The notes below the pieces were generated by a model, which searched no databases, was not told where the DNA came from, and worked only from the letters and a program-made list of their open reading frames with translations. Shown one piece after another: positions 57,102 to 64,000 of a stretch of DNA of 64,000 nt. A program made the translations under genes and the position numbers. Source of the DNA: Adiantum capillus-veneris (Eukaryota > Streptophyta > Polypodiopsida > Polypodiales > Pteridaceae); contig CM043959.1 in assembly GCA_014529385.2 (NCBI GenBank), positions 55,651,253 to 55,715,252 of the forward strand, given 5' to 3'. The first letter of the stretch is position 1. Each line of letters begins with the position of its first letter.

Positions 57102-58244
57102 TGTCAAGAGTTTTTTGGAGCAAGGGATTGCGCATATGTATATACACATGCATGGTGCATTGAATAAAGGATTGCCCATTTTCCAGAGCCGGGTGGTTAC
57201 GTGGGGCCCACATGTGTACAGGTAGAACAGCATGTACATAGTGCAACGATTTTCACTATCACCAGTACCAATGTGTTTTTTTTACAATAAGGAGGATTTG
57301 GTAGCGCGTAAAAACTCTCGAGGAAGCTATTCGCAGGCCGACGACATGAGGTAAGCAGGTGCGTCAGATGGCATCTAGTGGCGTCAGGAGGGCGAACGGG
57401 GTCAGTACTTGCACGCGGATAAGTACAGACACAAGGTGGATGTTTTCTTGTGATCATTATGCAGAAAGGTCATCATGAGGACCATATTTTGGGGCCACTT
57501 CACATGGTGGCGGGATGCATTATTGGAAAAATTTGAGTGCCACGTGTGCGCATGGATGTAGCAGGGTGACAACTATGCACTACGAGGTCAGTTTTTGGCA
57601 TGTTCGGGGTCCGTTTGAGGTCATCCAAAAGGCCAAGGGTGTCCAAGTAATAAAGCTAAGTGTGGGAACTGAAACAACTGAGAGAAGACCAGAAAAAACG
57701 TGGAGAAGAGAGGAGGAACAGCCACAGGTGTGTTTTTGGGGTTTTTGGAGCCTGTTTTGGCCGTAAACTGCTCATCCGATGTTGGATTTGAGCACTTTGA
57801 CATTGTAGACTGGGGTTTTGGGCCATTTCGGACGCGATGGCGCTGTCCATTTTGCCAAATTCCGCACTCTTTTTTGCTGTTTTGGCTGTGTAAGTTTCTC
57901 CTATGAGCGAAGCTTCTGCTCCAATTTCTGATTGTATTTGGTATCTTTTACCCATATTGTGTGGGCTATTTGCCCCATTGGTGTTGGCCCAAGATCATTT
58001 GTATCTAAAAATCAGAAATTCTCCTCTTTTGAGCTGAATTTTTGGGTGTGTGTGTGTGTATGTGTGTGTCTCTGTGTGGAGTGGGCAAGTGGATAGTCTC
58101 TCTCCTCTCACTCCATCGGTGTGTTTCCTGTCTCGGCCAGGTGGTTATGTAAGCCGCGTGGTGCCCCATAGTGTGTGTGTATCTTCCCAAGAGTGTGTGT
58201 CGGGTCGTTATAGAGGCGCTCTGTGTATTTCCATCCCGCTCACA
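57102..58244 (+). repeat. C 3' LTR (1143 bp)
   Basis: TGTCAAGAGTTTTTTGGAGC to CCCGCTCACA, followed by GCGT and the rest of D's LTR. Confidence 0.95.
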
Positions 58245-58640
58245 GCGTATGAAGACAGGCCGAAAAATACAAGTGACCGAATCCTGACTCCGATGGTACT
58301 AATGTGTAGCTCTACTCACTGCGGTTCTATAGATATATGGCACACTCAATTCCGACACACAGGTAGGGAGAAAACTCACATAGAAGATCGTGAAATCTCA
58401 TCTCGCATAGAAGCCAAATGCGCGCACGCTTGGTATCGGTGCGTAGCTCTCACCGTTGCTAACACAATGGCGGTGTCGCTTCTCCAATGGCAGCTCCGTA
58501 GCTCGCGTAGCAAGAGGATAGACTCTCTCTCTCTCACTCTCTCTCAGACACAGTCACGGCACTCAAAAACTCACCTTGATTAATGATTCAAAATTGTCCC
58601 CTTAGGTTTACAAAAATTGGCTCTTATACCTCAACCTTGG
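58245..58640 (-). repeat. D 5' LTR, part 2 (after C)
   Basis: 58245-58480 matches 32683-32925 (GAAGACAAGCCGAAAAATAC, GGTAGGGAGAAAACTCACAT). Beyond about 58485 it departs from the left copy, carries a short CT-rich repeat (58521-58545) and a possible TATA (GGTATAAGAGCC, minus) near 58635. The outer end is unresolved. Confidence 0.65.
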
Positions 58641-61600
58641 AGGTGTGAAAACATCTCTAATCTAATTACATAAGCAGGTGAAACTACTTGGGGAATACAA
58701 GCTGGAAACTCAATTGAGTCCCACTAATTACCATGAATCGGCTCCATGAAGAAAATGAAATGTCGAAAAGACATTTATTACAATAAGTGTTTACAAAACA
58801 TGAGTGTGAGCAAAAATGTATAGGTGTGGTCCTCCGCTCAATAGCTCGGTTCGAGGTTCATGGGAGCTCGAACATCCTAGCCTGGCAATCAAGATGGCAC
58901 GATTATACAAGTATGTTATGAGGTACGAAATCAATTTCGATTCTATTTGTCAAATTTTTCAAGTACATGCTGAATAGTATGGCATGCAGCGGCTACGTTG
59001 ATGCCATATTTTACAAACAATAATCATCTCCTTGTGCACTATAAGCCCTCGTAATACAAGCGAGGCTTGTGACCGATACTCACATCAACGAGCAAAGCTG
59101 GGTTTAATAACCACATTTTGGCAAGACACCTTCATGTAAGCTTCCTACGATAAAGCAATTACAAGCACGACTTGTGGCTTGTCCGATATAAGTATTCGGC
59201 AAGGCCGATCAATCCTTTTAATTCACAAAGCCCCTAAAATTCCTTCTCTGTGCTTTGGAGTTCTAGATTTTCTTGAGCATGGCTTCTCAATAATTTTTTT
59301 GGATTCAATGCATTCAGCACCACATATGGAGCAGGACTCTATATGTGTCTACCATGATTCAAGAGCATGGATCTTTACTTTTGTATATACATTGGGTGCA
59401 CGATCACTCCATCACCCTTATAGCTTGCCACAATGCGGGCACCACCCGTACATAAAGCCCATTGATTTCAACAGCTATGCTATGACTTCCAATACCAAGG
59501 GCAGTGGTTACACAAATCGAGTTTGTTATTTAATGACTAGATGTTAACCGCTATCTAATTTTTATTGAGCAGTCGCATGATTCTCAATATGTTGCATGAT
59601 TTGGCACGGCCATTTTTCTATGCAATCTTGACAAGGTCGACTCTCTTTGACATTTGTGCGTCAATAGACGCATTCGTTTGCTATAAGCACTCAGGAGAGT
59701 TATGTCTCATCTTTCTGATGGACTTCTCGAAAACAAGGCTTCATGTTCAGCCATATTGCATAGCAGTTTTCAACGTTTGGAATATGCTATCTACATTCAA
59801 ACTTGGGAGTCTTTGCAACATGTCTACATGTTCTCTCAATAGAGATCGGACTACACCAAGCCACAAAGGCATGCAGGACATCCAAAAACTCTCCAGTTAT
59901 TTGCCTATATGGCTATGAGCCGGATTCGCGCGCACTACTAGCAACCTACCACAAGTGGGCGACAAGGTTAGTCAATTTCTAGTTACATTTGTTTTCGTCT
60001 ATGTTTTCCTTTTCAGTTTGGAAAGAATCTCTCTGCTGTGCAAAGCAAAGTGCTTGGGCAGACTCCCTTCAAAGCCACTGTACAAAGCAAAGTGCTTTGT
60101 CTGTCTTCATGTGAAGCACTACTTCTCCCTGGTGCAAAGGTACTTGGAATCACGAGCAAGGGCACACAAGCTTGCAAAAATTGGCAAATTAGGGCATCTC
60201 ACCTACAGAATCCCTACCAGTTTAGATCGTGCAAGGCACTAATGGTTTTGGCTCTAATGTTTGAGGCTACCACTCTTGCCAAGGGCATAAAAATCTGTAT
60301 GCACTGCATGCTAACAAGGTGGCATGAATTCCACCACTTCAGAGATTACGCTTCTACTATCACACCAGACACTCTGTCACACTGACAAACTAAGTTCTGC
60401 ATTGTGTAAATTTATGGTTGCCGTCAATGCACAATACCACTAAATGGAACCTAAATCTAGGACTTATTTTAAATGCAAAGTGCCATATTAAGTCATTTTT
60501 GCCAAGTCACGACCCCATACATGGTAAGTGGGTCAAGCTGTGGCTTGTGTTTGTTGTTTCCTCTCTTGATGAGAGAGTAATACATGCAAATTGCTACATG
60601 CTTATAGGATAAACTACAAGTCAGGCATTAGATGCAGCAGAGCACACAGATTGGGCACAATATATACAAATTCGTCAGTTAAAGAAACTTCCTCAACCCA
60701 GCATTCTCTATCTCTCTTATTTCTCTCCATGAATAATCAAAACTTTCTATGCAGTCTTTGATACATGTTTCGGAGTCAGCATGAGCCAAGGTACTCTAAC
60801 TCTCAGTTAGAAATTGGGCAAGACGCCCTCTACATTAGTTTTCATCATTTCGCAACACTAATTTCCATAAGGGCTACATGCCATACACACTGGCTAACAG
60901 TATGACCCAACGGTTGGCATTCCTTCGGGAATTGTTCTTAAGAACGAACAGATCTACCCAGGGAAGTACACATCGAAATTACTGGACAAGCGAGAGTTTT
61001 GTCATTACGAATGTCTAGGGTGTCATTTTTCCACTACATGTTTTCAGTGCCACTACATTTTTTCCACTACATGTTTTCAGTGCGGCACTCAAGTTGAGTT
61101 TTTTATACTCTTCAACTCACAGCAACTGATCTCTACAAGGAAGTATCGATGCAGCAATAATCAGTTGCGACAACATGGCTGTCCATAAGAGCTCGGCAGT
61201 TCACTTGTGTGGATTTCCTGCTCTCTCTATAGCACTACGACGTGTCTATGGACATACTGTTTTGGGGTAAGACCCGGCGGGGGTGATTGTTACCTCACCC
61301 CATAGGCATTAAGGATCACAGTTTGATCTGCATTGAGGATCACAGTTGATCTCTCCCAGTTATACTTTCACGGAAAGAATTTCGCAATCTACCACACGCG
61401 GTAGCAAACGGACACACTTTTCAAGTTGATTCCAATCATTCTGTACACGGTTGGCTCTGTTGGTTACCGTTATCTGCTAGTTGAGCAGTTTCTACAAAGA
61501 GTCTTACCAAGGGGTTGACTACGTAGATTCTAATCCAAGGGCTTGGATTGCAAAGGAAACACCCACGGTTCCCAGTGCAATGCTGTTTGTTTTTTTCAGG

Positions 61601-63459
61601 TAGGGAATGTGCTCCTCTCTATTTGAATACAGGTAAGTGTACATTACGTTCAAATCTCCAGGTACGCATCTATTGATTTGGTGTTCTTCCATTTCTTAGT
61701 ATGCTTTGCTTGGTTTTTCAAGACGTCTAAGTACGCTTGAATTTTACAGAGCCATGCCAAGGGCATGTCGGCACAAAGTATTTTGGGTTAAGTGTCCAAT
61801 CTATCTTTCTATCTTATGCTGTTACGAACCTACTTGTAGGGTTCAATTTGGCACATGTTGTCACATGGGATACAACATGGTCTAGGAACTCAAGGAGTTC
61901 GGTTTAGCTAGTGTGGAGCAAGATAATGAGGGTCCCTCTCACTCTTGTCGCGGAGTGTTTTGCAGTTCCTCCACACACAAGTACATATTGTACTTGATGG
62001 ATGTCGCTTTTTCGGCCATCCCTCTTTGAGACATATTCCACATGTGGTGAATATGAGTCTCTGGGACTGACATTGGCGCCTAAATTCTTAATGATGTGTC
62101 ACGACGAAGTCCCTACGTGTTGGTTGCATCCATTTATTAGACCATTTGGAGCACCCCGAATCAAGAACAATTTCAGTGGCCAGAAATTGTTGGGTACTCA
62201 GTACATATGTGAAACCACCTTAACGGAGGGTCGTTTCTGCATATAGCAAAGTATGCTAAGTTACTGAGATTGTCTCATGGTTGGTACCTAGGTGTGACTG
62301 ATCTTTCACATTCTATTATGGTCCGACTCTTGCTGAAAGGTTTTCACTTACGTACCGTGGAAAGTCTTGTCATGGAATTGCGGTTTGGATAAATTTGTGT
62401 TAAATGCATGCACACTAGGTAGGTGTTATGGGCCCTAGTGTTTAACACTGATTTATTTGGAGCAGCATGCCAATTCATGGACTTTTATTCTCTCTGCACC
62501 TTATTGCACTGCATGTGAAATCTCTTCTGCAGATTTATTATGAGTTTACACCCTGCCATACAAGGCACTGGCTCAGGATGGGTGTCTATGGTTGGATGGT
62601 CTAAACTCTAGGAGATTACTCCAATCCACCCACTTTCAACCTAGTTGGTTGTCTTCACTCCATATAAAATATATGGATGGATACTCAATGATTGAGTCCT
62701 AGTTTATCGACAGTCAGGGAAGACTGTTTGTAAGTGGTTGGGGAACAACACCTCACTCTTACTGCTGCTATTCATCTCGTGTTGGATGGGCAACTTACAA
62801 ATATTTCTTTTGCTAAAGGATCTGCTAAGAGCATACATTAGCACAACGCATTTCTGAATAGATGATTTTCTCCCTATTCTAGAATTTGCTTAAGTACGGT
62901 TTTCAACTTTGAACACCTATTGTGGTGGGGTTGGAGATTGTTTCAATAGTTTCATACGTCAAGGACTTACCAGGTGTGCTGACAAAGTATGTTGGCAAGT
63001 AACCTTTATTAGGGATGGACATGTAGTTCTTTGTGTTCCAAACTATTCAGAATTCTAACAAGAGGACACTCCCTATCTATGAACTTTTCAAGATACTCAC
63101 GCGAGTAGGAAATCTGGCTCACAACTGCATGGAAAGTTATGCCAAGGTTTCCTTGCATTATTCCAGTACCTTCAGAAGATCTGAAAACTGGTTATGCCGT
63201 TGTACAACTCTTAGTTGTGGTTACTCCTTTAAAGTACTCAAGTGAGTTATAAATGGAGTTACCATTTGACCCAAGTGGTTGCAAAAGGACGACAATGTTG
63301 AAAATCAAGATGTTTCTCTTGGTTTCATTGAACCTCCTCACTGCACCAATTATCGGTCATACAGCCAATTGGCTCACGTATGGGACATCAATAAAGAAAA
63401 CATTAGTATCCTTAAGAAGATATTACTACTTGCGTTTTCGAGGATGAAAACTCTTCCTT
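58641..63459 (+). other. Remainder of D LTR and B internal region, non-coding
   Basis: No domain is recognisable in any frame; the longest (59179-59547, 59565-59918, 60038-60385, 62001-62246) look random. A 33-bp direct duplication lies at about 61028-61086 (TTTTCCACTACATGTTTTCA twice) and a smaller one (GAGGATCACAG) near 61310-61340. The last 40 bp before the polypurine tract resemble the end of a gypsy polyprotein. Confidence 0.55.
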
Positions 63460-63472
63460 AAGGGGGGAGTAA
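63460..63472 (+). other. Polypurine tract of B
   Basis: AAGGGGGGAGTAA (from 63460) directly precedes the LTR start TGTCAGG. Confidence 0.9.
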
Positions 63473-63649
63473 TGTCAGGACAAGGGTCCTAGGCGGCAAG
63501 GCCCAACCTAGGGGGTCAAGGACCTAGGCCAAGGGCCTGGACTGGACCAGTGTGGACTGGGGATCCGCTTAGGGCAAGAGCTAGGAGCTAGGCCTATATA
63601 AAGGGCAGTAGGGAGGAGGATCTTATGTCTGAGTTCCCTAGGTCTTACA
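63473..63649 (+). repeat. B 3' LTR (177 bp)
   Basis: TGTCAGGACAAGG to GGTCTTACA, followed by the target duplication CTTCT at 63650-63654. Confidence 0.95.
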
Positions 63650-64000
63650 CTTCTCTTGTTGAGCTTGAGAAACTTTATAAGGAGGTATATTTGGTGGATC
63701 TCACTACACCAGATTTGACAAGTATGATCATTAACCTTGCAAGAGCATGTGTATGTGACCCATACTGCATCAACAGTACCAAAACAACAAATCAAAGCAG
63801 TACAAGGTCACAAAATCGGCAAACTCACAGGGCCACTGTGGGAGTCCAAAACTCATCAAAAACAAGGAAAACTTCATCAGTGGACCCCAACTACCTGGCA
63901 GAATCAGCCAAACTAAGAACAGTGGAAAAAGGTGTTGGAACATGGATCGTGATCCATGTTCCCAAAACCCTAAAATCAAGGAAACTCCTACAGGAGCAAC
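63650..64000 (-). pseudogene. G pol upstream of the RT palm (partial at right edge)
   Basis: The minus strand at 63710-63650 reads PNIPPYKVSQAQQEK. It joins across element B to IMRQVHELVNKSDG at 31482-31440, the usual lead-in of gypsy RT. Further right I recognise nothing certain. The open frame 63979-63770 has no known motif. The rest of G (protease, gag, 5' LTR) should lie beyond the window. Confidence 0.65.

Larger units (their letters stand above)
53368..58244 (+). mobile_element. Element C: gag-only LTR retrotransposon (TR-GAG type) in D's LTR
   Basis: LTRs of 1144 and 1143 bp flank a 2.6-kb internal region with a single open gag frame and no protease, RT or integrase. A polypurine tract precedes the 3' LTR. 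Its gag is related to that of E, so it could depend on enzymes from E-like elements. LTRs differ by about 4 percent in their first 280 bp. Confidence 0.92.
32339..58640 (-). mobile_element. Element D: minus-strand Ty3/gypsy element with tRNA-Asp-like primer site (right end approximate)
   Basis: D has a right (5') LTR (53016-53367 plus 58245 to about 58640 or beyond, split by C), a primer site at 53013-52996, a long leader, gag, zinc knuckles and protease in minus order. F interrupts gag. E follows the protease. D's own RT, RNase H and integrase are absent. The left LTR (32339-33951) ends like D's but begins like E's, which suggests a recombination or deletion that removed D's 3' half. The outer right end of D could not be fixed. 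Confidence 0.7.
31483..63649 (+). mobile_element. Element B: non-coding LTR retrotransposon with short LTRs, filled by nested elements
   Basis: Matching 177-bp LTRs (9 differences), a tRNA-iMet primer site, a polypurine tract and a perfect 5-bp target duplication define it. Its own internal sequence is 31660-32338 and roughly 58640-63472. No gag or pol is seen apart from a short gypsy-like tail (FEDENSSLRGG-type, across a frameshift) at about 63435-63470. It therefore looks like a non-autonomous derivative of a Ty3/gypsy element. D and its passengers account for the remaining 26 kb. Confidence 0.9.
15137..64000 (-). mobile_element. Element G: minus-strand Ty3/gypsy chromovirus, host of all later insertions
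   Basis: G is read right to left. The RT N-terminus is at 63650-63720, RT continues at 31440-31063 and 30826-30684, the RT connection and RNase H at 19156-18460, integrase and a chromodomain at about 18560-17440, then the polypurine tract (about 17106-17091) and the 3' LTR (17090-15137). Three insertions split one protein: element B between 63650 and 31482, a MITE at 30827-31062, and element A at 19157-30683. The protein resumes correctly across each. The 5' LTR and gag lie beyond 64000. Loss of the integrase N-terminus and many stops show it is dead. Confidence 0.85.

Noticed and set aside
59179..62246. ORFs of 80-120 codons in the right part of B
   Set aside because: No motif, no codon bias evident, and all lie in otherwise non-coding sequence.

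Overview
The window reads as nuclear DNA of a land plant with a large, transposon-rich genome. The signs are GT-AG introns of 68-138 bp, tRNA-iMet-type primer sites (TGGTATCAGAGC) behind several LTRs, a Ty1/copia element, chromodomain Ty3/gypsy remnants, and a Tat-type gypsy element with a second, archaeal-like RNase H. A non-seed plant such as a fern is possible, but the sequence alone does not settle the species. I found no tRNA, rRNA, CRISPR or prokaryotic feature, and no gene that I recognise as a host housekeeping gene.

Left part (1-15136). A partial unknown gene (+) faces a four-exon gene (-, 4003 to 1312). Spliced, the latter gives one uninterrupted 801-codon frame with the layout of a DDE/RNase H-fold transposase of a superfamily I cannot name. 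A broken unknown ORF follows at 4298-5235. About 5 kb of AT-rich, gene-less DNA with long CT and CA microsatellites leads to a decayed plant LINE (endonuclease, reverse transcriptase, zinc-binding domain). The LINE is cut by three small inverted-repeat elements, and a second LINE fragment follows.

Right part (15137-64000) is a Russian doll. A minus-strand chromovirus (G) sits in the second LINE: its 3' LTR is 15137-17090 and its other end lies beyond the window. G is split by three insertions: A (19157-30683, plus strand, 3-kb LTRs, largely deleted coding region), a 236-bp MITE (30827-31062), and B (31483-63649, 177-bp LTRs, perfect CTTCT target duplication, no coding capacity seen). Inside B lies D, a minus-strand gypsy element with a tRNA-Asp-like primer site. 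D in turn carries C (a gag-only LTR element in D's LTR), F (a copia element in D's gag) and E (a Tat-like gypsy element with dual RNase H, next to D's protease). F itself carries a piece of non-LTR reverse transcriptase between its integrase and its own RT.

LTR comparisons by eye give an order of insertion: A oldest (roughly 10 percent in the part compared), B about 5 percent (9/177), C about 4 percent in its first 280 bp, F about 1.6 percent (5/321), and the E repeats about 1 percent. Almost every coding region is broken. The exceptions are the 801-codon transposase-like gene and the 480-aa gag of C.
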